This document shows, in pieces, positions 33,945 to 44,059 of a stretch of 64,000 nt of DNA. Numbering within the stretch: position 1 is the first letter of the stretch; every line of letters starts with the position of its first letter. The translations under genes were made by a program, and so were the position numbers. This DNA is from Pseudocercospora fijiensis CIRAD86. Taxonomy: Eukaryota; Ascomycota; Dothideomycetes; Mycosphaerellales; Mycosphaerellaceae. The notes beneath the pieces were generated by a model. The model was not told the origin of the DNA and searched no databases. It was given only the letters and a program-made list of their open reading frames with translations. The stretch covers positions 3,004,056 through 3,068,055 of the forward strand of contig NW_006921539.1 in the NCBI RefSeq assembly GCF_000340215.1. Direction: 5' to 3'.

Positions 33945-34360
33945 AATTTAACTCCGCCCTATCTTAGAGGCTAAGATACCGAGCGGAAACCCTATAGCTT
34001 ATATTTACTCGGTTATCGCGGAGCGCTTATAGGTAAGGTATTAGAAAAGAGTATTAAAAGTACGAGAAGAGTATCCTAGGATATAGGTCGTAAGTAAATA
34101 AGAGTAGCACGCCTAGTTATTTATATAGTACGTTACTCTATACGACTAAGAGCCTATATTATCTCGTACTTCGCTTATGAGACCCCGACTCTGCTAAGAT
34201 ACTGTCGATCTCCTCCTCGGTCGCTATCTTAATTCTTTTTCGAGTTGCCGGACTTAGTACGTATCTATCGCTATATAATAGCGCTATATATTATAGAGAA
34301 TTAACTCCGCCGTATCTCGAAGGCTAAGGTACCGAGCGGAAATCCTATAGTTTATATTTA
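33945..34360 (-). repeat. Z2 copy of the 361-bp repeat unit, interrupted by X1
   Basis: Reverse complement of the units at 44,060-45,142. One unit and the start of the next are present. X1 is inserted in the second unit, which resumes at 51,894 on the other side. Confidence 0.8.
34356..34360. repeat. Target-site duplication of X1, left copy (ATTTA)
   Basis: ATTTA is present immediately left of X1 and again at 51,894-51,898. The uninterrupted 361-bp unit reads ATTTACTCGG at this site. Confidence 0.93.
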
Positions 34361-34557
34361 TATAAGAAGGGTTACGTTAGTAGGCAGATAGGGTAGCAGT
34401 AGGTATAGGTAGTATTCGATAGAGATCTAGGAGGAGAAGGAGGAAGGCTAGCTAGTTAGCCTAACGCTAAGCGCTAAGCCCTACCTAAGGCACTAAGACC
34501 CTAGCTTTACTTAGCCTAGTTACACGCCAATTACGTGTAGCCTCTTTAGCCCTAATA
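34361..34557 (-). repeat. X1 3' LTR (197 bp)
   Basis: Same length as 51,697-51,893, differing only by scattered transitions. It is flanked on the right by the CGCTTCCCTTCT purine-tract complement. Confidence 0.93.
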
Positions 34558-34573
34558 TACGCTTCCCTTCTAA

Positions 34574-35210
34574 AGGCCGCGCCCTCGTAGCCTGTCTATA
34601 TTCTACGACCTCTATTGCTACTAACTTAGCAAGTCTAATAAGCTGCTTAGCCCGCGCTAAATTAAATACTTAACTACCTAATTATATAACTATGCTAAAC
34701 CTTACCTTCTAATATAATGTCTAACTCTAACTGCGCTATTCCTATATATAACAATATATAAAGTAATATATATCTATAAGAATTAAGGACTATCGACTAA
34801 TTATAATACGAGCGCGTCTTCCCTACTATAATAGGTAGGCGTACGAGGTATTGCAGCACTACCTCCGTTCTAAGTAATGTCGTATCGAGTTCTTTGCGTC
34901 TACTCTTAAAAGACCTAGCAATGTCCGCTTCCGAGGGTTGTCCGCTTCCGAGGGTTTGTTCTTATTATTACGAGGACTATTATTATTCGTAGTTTCGCTA
35001 GCCCTAATTAGCTAGGTTTAGCAGCCTTTAATTATTAATCTTATCTTATCTTTTTAAAAAACACAGTTCGTCTAGTTTCTATAGGTAAAGGCTATTATAA
35101 GTGCAATAGATTAGGGTTCGCCTCGCTTAAAGGGTCGGAAAGATCGAGGAGTAACCTATTATCTGCAAGATCGACCCTAGCTAGCTTAGCTCTATAGTTT
35201 TTGCCCTTAG
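34574..35210 (-). other. X1 noncoding region between downstream ORF and LTR
   Basis: No frame recognised. Collinear with 16,810-17,460 in X-A. Confidence 0.6.
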
Positions 35211-35585
35211 TTAGTCTATTAGTCGCTTAACCTTTTTAGTCTCTAAGTCCCTCGAACGGCTTAACCCTTTTAACCTAGTTAGTATAGGTAAGGTTGTTTT
35301 TATAGGTATAGTAGCGATAACAAGTAAGGTTAGTAATAGTAGCGAGTAGGTAATGTTAATAATAGCGGCGCTAGTCGTCTTAGCGCTAACTTTACCTTGT
35401 TTCCGACTTCCTTCTTCGACTAATAATACACTCCGTAATACCGTTACTAATATAGCCGCGCTAGCTATATCGCCCCTTAGTATAAGCGTAACGCCGTCGT
35501 TATTATTATTATTACTATTTATGCGTACGCGCGCCGCCCTCGCCGATCGCCTAGGCTTCGAGGCCTTAATAGAAGGAAGGAACAA
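35211..35585 (-). CDS. X downstream ORF, 124 codons, open in this copy
   Basis: An open frame remains in an otherwise RIP-broken element. The N-terminus is basic with KASKPRRSARAARVRI, followed by an Asn run, the segment VTLILRGDIASAAILVTVLRSVLLVEE, and a hydrophobic stretch ITYSLLLLTLLVIATI that could be a membrane helix. The X-A homologue is at 16,508-16,735. It lies between pol and the 3' LTR. Function unknown. The run of Asn and the lack of other evidence leave open that it is noncoding sequence fortuitously open. Confidence 0.45.
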   Translation of the reverse strand: MFLPSIKASKPRRSARAARVRINSNNNNNDGVTLILRGDIASAAILVTVLRSVLLVEEGSRKQGKVSAKTTSAAIINITYSLLLLTLLVIATIPIKTTLPILTRLKGLSRSRDLETKKVKRLID

Positions 35586-35770
35586 GAGGGGGACCTAAAT
35601 ACTAAGAGGAGGGCCTTATAGGTTGCGCTAGTAAAGAGGTAGATTCCTTAAAAGAGAAGGCGATTAGTTAACAGTTATAGCGCGTTTGCTAACACTTAGT
35701 ACGCGTTCGCTATAGTAGTATAGTCTTATTATCCTTATTACTAACAATTGCTTGCCTCTAATTAGTTAGC

Positions 35771-35795
35771 TAATAGTACCCCGGGGGTAGTATTA
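35771..35795. repeat. CCCC/GGGG palindrome, X1
   Basis: TAATAGTACCCC-G-GGGGTAGTATTA, just downstream of pol in element orientation. This is the best preserved copy of the motif. Confidence 0.85.
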
Positions 35796-35799
35796 GTCC

Positions 35800-37274
35800 T
35801 AGGCCCTAATAGTAACATTATAGCCTCTTAGTCTTCTTCTTGTTCTTTACACTAGTCTAATACTCGTCTAATAACTTAGTTATATCCTTAAAAGAGTCTT
35901 TAGCCTCCTACGAGTCCTATTCTAGTATATAGCCTTACTATCTTAGGAGGTACTCCTTCTTACCTTGTCTAGTCCGATACTTTAGTATACGCTCTATAGA
36001 CTACAGCTCTTTACTATCGGCCAAGACTTCTTCTAACTTAGCAGGCGCTTTATCGCCTTCGCGCTAATAGTATAGTTTAAGGAGGGATATATAGAAGGTA
36101 TCGTAGATAGTATAATAAGGGGGAAGCTACAACTAATAGGCCTATATAGAAGAGCCCTTAACTTCTCGAATACGGAATAGGCTAATGTATCTTAGTGCGA
36201 GCTTAGGCCTTGTTCTACTATTAGGTAATAGGTGTTTGCGGATGCGGAGGTTCTTCGTACTAAGTATAACTATATCGCCTTGTTTAAAGGTTATTAGTAT
36301 ATAGCGCTTATCGTAGTAGGTCTTTTAGTACTCTTAAGCCTTTATTAGCTTCTTAGCTATCTTAGTATAGATTTCTCGCATCTTCTAGACACGTTCTGTT
36401 GCCGCTAGTGTCTCTAGTACTTAACGCGCTTCCCTTTCCTTACGCTCGGCCTCGAGCGAGGTAAATAGGTCCTACGGTAAGGCAGCGTCTTAGCCTATTA
36501 TAGCTATATATAGCGAAACCTTAGTTAATAAATACATACTATTGTTATATATAAATTCTATAGGCTATAGGAGGTTGACCTAATCCTCGGGGTTCTTATT
36601 AATATAGCTACGTAGGTACCGCTATAGGGTAGCATTCTGCCTCTCTGTTTAACCGTTAGTCTATAGACAGAAGGCTATTAATAGCCGATGCTTTAGTCTT
36701 AGCTATAGGCATATCTCGCTCTAATAATGCGATGTTAGTATCGATCTACGATTAGACACTATCCCCTTAGAGGTTCCCTAATAGGTATAGAAGATATTGT
36801 TCTATAGCGCCTCTGCTATATTAACAGTAGTCTAATCCTTCCGCGCCGGGATATATCGAGCGCCTTTAGTAAATCGATCTACTATAATAAGGATAGTATT
36901 ATATACATCCTTGCTACCCCTACGCTTAGTAGGAGGAAGGCCTATAATAAAGTCTATTATAAGTTCTGCGAATAGCTTCCTAGGAACAGGAAGTAAAGAC
37001 AACTCGCTAAATAGCAGGTGCTTTAGTGCTTCAATACGCTAGTATACTATATAGGTCTGTATATATTCTTTTATATACCGCTTACTATTTAGCTAGTAGT
37101 ATATACGCGATAGTAGCTCGTATAACCTCTCTATACTATAGTAACTAGTAAGCTTACTATTATAGTGTCGCTTTAAAAGCTCTTGTCTAATCGATTGTTT
37201 AGCGGGGATATAGTATCTGCCCTTAAACTTTAAGTAACCCTTATCGTCGATCGACTAACTATTACTCTTACTAG
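35800..37274 (-). pseudogene. X1 integrase and C-terminal tail
   Basis: Reverse-complement counterpart of 3,200-3,785 plus 15,371-16,245. Minus-strand translation includes the zinc-binding region (about 37,250-37,050), the core around 36,960-36,600 and the tail toward 35,830. Stops at Gln/Trp. Z1 is inserted just upstream of the integrase domain. Confidence 0.85.
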
Positions 37275-37282
37275 ATCGAGTC
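37275..37282. repeat. Target-site duplication of Z1, left copy (ATCGAGTC)
   Basis: 8-bp direct repeat with 47,647-47,654. The unoccupied X sequence is continuous through one copy (compare the complement near 3,150). An 8-bp duplication is characteristic of hAT transposition. Confidence 0.95.
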
Positions 37283-37302
37283 TAGACCCCGTAGTAGTTC
37301 GG
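37283..37302 (+). repeat. Z1 left terminal inverted repeat
   Basis: TAGACCCCGTAGTAGTTCGG, complementary to 47,627-47,646 with at most a few mismatches. The same end occurs at 31,499 in Z2. Confidence 0.93.
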
Positions 37303-37389
37303 TTTCCGAACTACTAAACGTATATAGTTTGGTTTCTTAGCGGCGAACTAGCTCCCTAGTTCCGGTTTAGTTTTTTCGAACTATATAGA

Positions 37390-37800
37390 TTCCTAGTTTA
37401 AACTAGAGACTATATTAGTTCCTAGTTTAAACTAGAGACTATATTAGTTCTACTATAAGGATACTCTTATTCGACTACCGGCTACGATTGCCGGCTATAA
37501 TAGTAACTCTATTACATTTACTACGCTCTTTTGCCGTTACTAGGGCGTAGTTGCCGTTACTAGGGCGTAGTTGCCGTTGCTAGGGCGTAGTTTTGCTATA
37601 AGGACACTCTTATTCGACTACCGGCTACGATTGCCGGCTATAATAGTTACTAGGTTGTATTTACTACGCTTTATTACCGTTGCTAGGGCGTAGTTGCCGT
37701 TGCTAGGGCGTAGTTGCCGTTACTAGGGCGTAGTTACTATTGCTAGGGCGTAGTTACTATTACTAGGGCGTAGTTGCCGTAGTTGCGAAAGCTTACCTAT
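37390..37800. repeat. Z1 left subterminal repeats
   Basis: Two 29-30-bp direct copies (TTCCTAGTTTAAACTAGAG type, about 37,391-37,450) are followed by two clusters of a 20-bp unit GCCGTTACTAGGGCGTAGTT (about 37,531-37,592 and 37,677-37,785). Each cluster is preceded by a CCGGCTAC motif. Subterminal repeats are common transposase-binding arrays in hAT elements. Confidence 0.8.
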
Positions 37801-37939
37801 ATAACGTTACGTAGGCGGCAACAATTAGGGCTTCGCGATATTCTTATACTTTTAACTTCTTCCTCTATACCTATACTAATAATAACTACTATACGCTACG
37901 CCCCCGCCCCTTTCTCTTACAATAGTAAGAGAGAAGCGT

Positions 37940-38275
37940 ACTACGCGCTAAACAGAAGATAGAACTAAAGACCGCGAGTTTATTTTACCTAAGCGTCTAA
38001 CTAAAAAGCGTAAGACTAAAGAGGAGTACTCTACAAAGAAGAATTCTGTACGAGACCGCGAGAGAAAGGAGAAGATAGATAAGGATAAAAGAGCTAAGGA
38101 TAAAAGAAGAAAGGCGCGGAATAAGGCATTCTATCGATAGCTAGCGCCTATAGAAAAAAGTAAAGGTTAGAATAAGAAGACAACCTAAGAGAAGGCTAAG
38201 AGGAGGAAAGAATTGCGGCTAGTTTTCGAGCGTAAAGTTCTAGTAGCGTAAGTTAATCTAGCTAGCGGCCGTAGC
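37940..38275 (+). pseudogene. Z1 Lys/Arg/Glu-rich frame
   Basis: One frame reads DREFILPKRLTKKRKTKEEY and RDRERKEKIDKDKRAKDKRRKARNKAF, then LVFERKVLVAQVNLA, with few stops. It ends at a candidate intron (about 38,270-38,340) that carries TAGCCGG motifs and an ACTAAT branch-like sequence before TTTAG. Probably the first exon of the transposase or of a separate DNA-binding protein. Not recognised. Confidence 0.4.
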
Positions 38276-38340
38276 TAGTAGCTATAGCCGGCAGCCGTAG
38301 CCGGCGGCTATAGCCGGTATATTTTTCTTTAACACGTTAA

Positions 38341-39460
38341 CTAATAGTATTTAGACCTATAGCCGCTACCTCTATCGATACGACCGATAGTAACGGAGAT
38401 ATTTAGATAGCCGAGAACAATAATACTAGAGTTTAGGATACCGCGATAGAGCTTAATACTACGAATAAAGGAACTAAAAAAAGCGAGGAGATACTATACG
38501 TCGATCTAGTAATAGGTACAGTCTTAGGGCCTAACGCTATAGACGATAAGCGCTAGGAGTAGATCGAGTATAGTTAAAGAGACGAGATACTAGTAAAGGG
38601 CTAAGGCATAAGTCCTATTAATCTAGAAAATTATAGTTAAAGCTACTACGAAAAGCTAGCAAGGATTAGAATCGAGACTAGTTGTCTTTATATCCTCGAT
38701 ATAGAGTAGAAGTTTCTTTATTAGTATTAGAGCGAAGCCTTTGCGTCTATAAAGGCAAAGTAGCTTGCGATTAATGCGATCGGGGCTAGGTATCTAGGGA
38801 CGGCAGAAGTATTACTATAGGAGGAAGGGGTATAGGTAATTATTCTATACTCGGTATGTATAGCCGGCGTTCGTAGCCGGCAGATACTAATAGTTAAATA
38901 GCAAGCGTTTCTCGAAGGCAGAGTGCTACTACTATATAAAATCTTTACTAAGGCAGAGAGGGCTTATATCCGGAATCTAAGCTACTAGTAGGATAGGTTA
39001 GCGTTAGAATTCTCTAAATCTCTATATAAGCCTCCGAAGGATTACCTATTTTAGCGATACGGCTTTATCTCGACTACTCCGTAGGCACCCGAAGAAGCTC
39101 GAGCGCTCTTTAAGGTCTTTACTAAGAAGCGGAAGGAGTTCGAGGATTAGGATTAGTTAATAGAGCTATTAGTTAGTCTTAGGTTTCGTAGTTAGACTCG
39201 GCCTAAGCATTTACTTATCGAGTATCTTATACCGAAAGAGGATAGATTAAGACTAAAAACGAGCTTAGATTCGTTAGATATAGTAGCTCGGTTCCGTTAG
39301 TAGGAGAGAGCCGCCGTATAGAAGGCAAAATTTAGGTAGTTAGGGTAGCTAGGAAAGAAATTCTAGTAGTTAGGCTAGCTAGGGTAGCTAGGAAAAAAAA
39401 ATCTAGTAGTTAGGTAGCTAGGAAACAAAAAAAAAGGTAGCTAGCTATTTACTACCTAGC
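38341..39460 (+). pseudogene. Z1 frame upstream of the transposase core
   Basis: Continues after the candidate intron with DSNGDI-Q-IAENNNTRV, EEILYVDLVIGTVLGPNAID, then ESSYEKLARIRIETSCLYILDIE and KAERAYIRNLSY. A candidate intron GTATGT...ACTAATAG...AG at about 38,854-38,895 again contains two TAGCCGG motifs. The tail is Gln/Leu/Gly repetitive (FRQLGQLGKKF). Likely the N-terminal half of a regulatory or transposase protein. Family unknown. Confidence 0.4.
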
Positions 39461-39569
39461 TATTCCTAACGATACGATACTATAAAAGAAAGGGTATTCC
39501 CTATAGCTACTAGTATACATCTACTACTCCTAAGTCCTTACCTTACTGTACGAAACCTTAAAACATACC

Positions 39570-42500
39570 GACCGACATTGTATATATACTAGGCGCTATA
39601 CTAGGAAGGGTAACAACGAGACGACAGTCGAAATAGTCTAGTATACGAGCGAGATTACGACAACGTCGAGAGGAGGTCGTATACTTACCTTCGAGCCTAT
39701 CGAGTCCTAGACGACGATTAGGGCTAGATTTATCCTCTCCGAATCCTAGTAGTAGGAATTTATTATAGGGTACTACTATCTAGTCCTTACCTTTACGGAG
39801 TCTAAGTAGAAGGTTGTTCGGAGATATAAGAATATCGAGTATTAACCCGGAAATCTTCGAAAAGGCTAGCTAGGCGTATCTTTAGAAACCCGAGTATATA
39901 GAGCAGTTTAATTAATAGGTCTATAAGATATAGTTCCCTTTATACTTACGTTGAAAGGAGTGTAAACTCCGGAAGTACTCGATACGATAGGGGAGTAAGG
40001 AGCGAACGGATACATTCTAGAAGTTCTTTATAGAGGGGGCATTGCACCGTTATACGACTTCTCGACTTAAAGGTTAACTAGTAATTGTCTATAACTTCTA
40101 CGGTTTAATCTTAAAATACCCGAAACTAGGGGATAGGAACTTATCGCCTACGAACTATCTCTATTCTAAACGGTATCGGGAATCTTAAGGAGAGAGGAGA
40201 GTTAATATAGATACAGCGTTCTAGAAAGAGGTACGTCTTCTAAAATACCGGCTATAGCTGCCGGCTACAGCTACCGGCTATAGCTACCGGCTATAGCTAC
40301 CGGCTTTAGATTCCGGCTATAGATTCCGGCTACTTAAATCAACCGTAGAGGTCTAGCTAATTATTATAGGCTACGCTTAAAGAAGCTCTAGGATTAAAGG
40401 CTACCGATTTCTCCCCCGAAGACTTTAAGCAACTAGCAAACGAAATGCTAGCTATAAACGGTCTTCCGGAAGACTTCTACGAAAGGGAGTCTATATAGAA
40501 GACATACCTATATCTTATAAACTACTATCCCCTATTTCTCGGCGCGATAACCTAGCGTATTATATTCGAAAAGAATAAAGAGGCTACGTTAGACGACATT
40601 CGGGAGATCCTCCGTAATACTCGCCGAATAGCTATTACTATCGATAGCTAGTTAAGCCGGACTATAAGAGCCTCCTTCCTCTCGATTATACTATACTTTA
40701 TTAATTCGGATTAGAAACTCTAGGAACTTATAATCGGATTCCCTAAAATTCTAGGTTCCTATACTAGTAAGGATATAGCGAAGCTTATCTATACGGTAAT
40801 AGATAGGGTTAGCGTAACAACGAAACTAATCTCGATTACTACGGACAACGCTAGTAATAATCGAACATTATATAAGGCGTTATATATACAATTTACTCGT
40901 ATATGTCTTTAAAATTACTAATTATATCGATAGGGTCGAGTATATAGAGGAGATTACAAGGTCTATAATCTAGCTTAATCTTCCGAATATTAAGCTCGCT
41001 ACGATTCCGGATACGTACGATAATACGTACGATAATAACGATAAAGAGGAGCCTATTAATAGCCCTAGCCCTATTAAATCGGAGCCGACGTCGTTGCTAG
41101 TTACATCCCTATAGAAGTTTCCCTACCTCGCTTATATAGTTTAAATCGCGATCCGAGCCCTCTTTAAGACGCTTAAAATTGCACTATTAAACGACGACTA
41201 ATAGAAGATCCTAGATAAGGATAAAGCAAAGTCGAAAGTCGAGAAACTTATTATAGTAATAAGACGGGATAAGGTAGAGAGCCTCGCTCTCGTTTTATAT
41301 AAAGTATAACTTTTGTCCGTAGCCGGTACCTATAGCCGGCAACCTAGTATAGTTCTAACTCTTTTTCTCTAGCTTCGTCGTCTAGCAATATATACGAACT
41401 CGAGCTTATAGAGATATAACCGATTCGAGGCTATTTAAAAGAACCTAATCGAGCGCCCTAAAACCGATACCTAGAATATCGTATAGAATAAGCGATAGTA
41501 AAAGCGGCCTCCTTAGCGCCTACTCCGTTTTACCTAAGACGTTAAGACCCGGTTCGATTCGACTTTCTATATAGTTACGAGGGGATATACTTTACGTACC
41601 GCTCTCGAGATCTATTAGAGTTCCGAGGGTATTAAGTAGCTCGGCCTTACTGCCGCCGAATAGCGCTAAGTAGAGTATCTCGTCGATATTAGTAAGTATT
41701 ACGCGAAGGTTACTACTACGATTAGAAGAATCCGAGGACCGACGATCTACCTTATCTTTACGTACTATAACTAGCTCTTTAACGAGCTCGAGGAAACCGT
41801 AGCTAAGCTAGCTAAGAAGAGCGTTCCCTAGAAAGTAGCTATAACGAAAGCTATAGACACCTCCTATACTAAGTTATATAAATATTATAGTACTACCTTT
41901 AAGTCGTTTAGGGATATCTATAGCGTTACGTACTTGCTTAACCCGGTAGAAAAGGATATATACTAGTAGAGGCCGGAATAGAAGACGGACGAGGTATAGC
42001 CGAAGCATTACTAGACTATTCTAGAAAAGATGTTCTACGAGCGTCGGAAAGAAACTAGTCTAAATGCAGCTCCTATAAAGAAAAAGAAGGTTTAGAAGGC
42101 TCCGATATTATACCTATTTCGTAGGTAGGAAGTAGAGGCAGAAGAGGAAGCAACTACTAAAGTAAATAAAGAAGAGTTCGATCTCTATCGGCGCGCGAAT
42201 AAGTATAAACCCGTAGGCTCGGAAAGAGGGCTAATAATCTCTAGATCTTACCGGTCTTCTAGACGAATTCGGAGACGATATTCTCGCTATATAGTAGCGG
42301 TTAGAGCCTAAGTTTCTAACGATAGCGTCGGTCGCTCGGGACGTCCTCGCTATCCCGAGCGTAGGTATAGGCTATAAGAGGTCTTTTAGTATCGCTCGTT
42401 ACTAGGGCCGCTTTAATCGAATATACTCGCCTACTATCTTCGAATCTATTATAGTATTCCGATACTATCTCCTCTACTAGAATCGCTAAGGTAGGTTACT
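39570..42500 (+). pseudogene. hAT transposase of Z1
   Basis: Core: LPEDFYERESI and IAITIDSQLSRT, then GFPKILGSYTSKDIAKLI and ITTDNASNN at 40,835-40,861, the most conserved hAT signature. Downstream DVKTRFDSTF, YTLRTALEIY-SSEGIK-QLGLTAAE-Q-R-VEYL, RGPTIYLIFTYYN-LFNELEE and VTYLLNPVEKD follow the usual hAT order. The C-terminal dimerisation region at about 42,300-42,480 reads ASVARDVLAIPSVGIGYKRSFSIARY. Candidate introns (about 40,235-40,335 and 41,305-41,378) contain the TAGCCGG motif. Stops lie at Gln/Trp. The protein would cut and join Z ends in the nucleus. Confidence 0.9.
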
Positions 42501-43179
42501 AAAGATTATACTAAAGGAGTTAATCGAGGAATTAGAAAACCTTAAGATCGAAGAAACCTAGGAGCGCGAAGAGAATACGAAATTTAGTCTAAGCGAAACC
42601 CTAATTAGCGATAACGAAGAGGAGGAGGGCGGAGGTAGAAGGCGATACTAGGTCGAGAAGTAGAAACGTATATAGGCTTAGAGTAGCTTTAAGGAGACGA
42701 AGCGTTTACGTATAAGGTAATATAGCCAGTATATATAGCCGGTATATATCCGAAATGTGTTTCGAATTCCTAGGACCTAAATAGACTAGTTGCTATAGCA
42801 ACTAACCCCGCTTACCTACGGACTATTTCTAATTCTCTATTCGCTCTTCCTCTCCTTCTTCCCTTTCCTTATATTCTTAAAGATAAATATACCTTAAGGA
42901 TTCGGCTCTTCGGGCCTTCCTAAGCCGGCTACCTCCCCTTCCTTAAGCTACTATCCTTTATTCGAATCTAACGATAACCTACTAAGGCGGTTTAATAGAA
43001 GACTATTTGTTCTAGAAGGTAAGAAGCATTAATATCTCCTTACGATTATATATTTATTAATTTTCTAGGTCCTACTAATATACCCTCGTCGCCTAAACGC
43101 GTAGATAAATATCTTTAGAGGCTAAAGGGCAAGGGTAAAGTAAGCTAAGTATAGGGAGACCGTAGCGAGAACGAGATCT
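42501..43179 (+). other. Z1 spacer between transposase and histone-like gene 1
   Basis: RIP-mutated, with no domain recognised. A TAGCCGG motif pair lies at about 42,722-42,745. Confidence 0.5.
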
Positions 43180-43673
43180 CGGAAGAGTAAGGCTCTCCGT
43201 AGTATATACGAAGGAAGGGGATTCCTCGGAAAACAGTACCGAAAAATAAGAAGGCTATAGGTAGATAGGAGAAGGCTAAAAAGAGTAGGCGGACGAAGAC
43301 TATCGCGAAGAAAAGTTATCTTTCTATTAAAAGAAAGGGAATAAGGTAGGACTCGACGATAAAGAAGCGGCGCTTTAAACTAGGTACTATTACCCTTCGC
43401 TAGATCCGGCTTTTCTAAAACAAAAGAGGGACCGAGCTTTTAATCCCTAAGACTCCCTTCTAGCGACTCGTCCGAGAAATTATATCAGATTTTCGGTCTA
43501 GTATACGATTTACGGCTAAAGCGATTAGTACTCTTTAGGAAGCTACGGAGGCATTTCTCGTAACCGAGCTTAAGCTTTTAAACCTCCTTACTATCTATAC
43601 GAAGCGGGTTATTCTTTAAAATAAAGATATATAGCTTCTAGCTAAAATTCGGCGTCGGTTTATAGCGGATTAG
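43180..43673 (+). pseudogene. Histone H3/CenH3-like gene 1 carried by Z1
   Basis: A basic tail (RRKGIPRKTVPKNKKA, AKKSRRTKTIAKKS) is followed by an H3 fold from 43,383: GTITLR-x-IR, LF-Q-NK, TELLIPKTPF-Q-RLVREI, FRSSIRFTAKAISTL-Q-EATEAFLVTE, then NLLTIYTKRVIL-Q-NKDI-Q-LL. Most internal TAG/TAA codons in the fold lie where canonical H3 has Gln (YQKS, PFQRL, LQEA, DIQL). TIYTKR fits AIHAKR with His to Tyr by C-to-T. Divergence in helix 2 and the loop before NLL is larger than among cellular H3s, resembling the fast-evolving CenH3 class without proving it. No intron needed. The tail start is not determined. It would act in chromatin if expressed. Confidence 0.78.
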
Positions 43674-44059
43674 TTGGAAATTGTATTTAGTCGTTAGATT
43701 AACCTAGGAGGAGGCCTATTTTCGCATCCTTTTACCGGCTATAGGTACCGGCTACATTTCTAATTTTATCTCCGCGCCGTCCCTAAATCTAAGATACGAA
43801 GTAGAAACCTAGCGCTCTATATTTACCTAGCTATTATAGAGACGAGCTATATTTAGATTAGTTTCTTCGTATATCGCGACCTAGCGGATAGTAAGCGAAA
43901 GGGCGATAGAACGTTTATAATACGTCTCTATTTAGACCTAAAATATAAAGGTCCTAAGGAGCCCTAGTATCCTAACTATAAGGAGATTCTTTAGTATTAG
44001 CACTTTGATTCTCTATACTACGAGGTAGATAGTAAGCCTACGAGAGAGAAACTTTAACG
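43674..44059 (+). other. Z1 frame of unknown function between histone-like gene 1 and the tandem array
   Basis: A frame with KRKGDRTFIIRLYLDLKYKGPKEP and HFDSLYYEVDSKPTREKL is visible about 43,900-44,055 and runs into the first 361-bp unit. Not recognised. A TAGCCGG-type pair at 43,735-43,755 may mark another intron. Confidence 0.4.

Larger units (their letters stand above)
31499..34360 (-). mobile_element. hAT element Z2, first segment
   Basis: Begins with TAGACCCCGTAGTAG, the same terminal sequence as both ends of Z1. It is inverted relative to Z1 and matches the reverse complement of about 45,000-47,646. X1 interrupts it at 34,361. It resumes at 51,894, is interrupted again by W at 53,226, resumes at 60,163 and is interrupted by X copy C at 61,047. 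The other end is beyond the window. The putative target duplication on the left would be CCCTAGAT (31,491-31,498). Confidence 0.88.
34361..37282 (-). mobile_element. Ty3/gypsy element X1, left (3') segment
   Basis: Contains the 3' LTR, purine tract, downstream ORF, palindrome and integrase. X1 is split by Z1 and continues at 47,647. Without Z1 it is 7.16 kb with two 197-bp LTRs and a perfect 5-bp target duplication. Confidence 0.93.
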
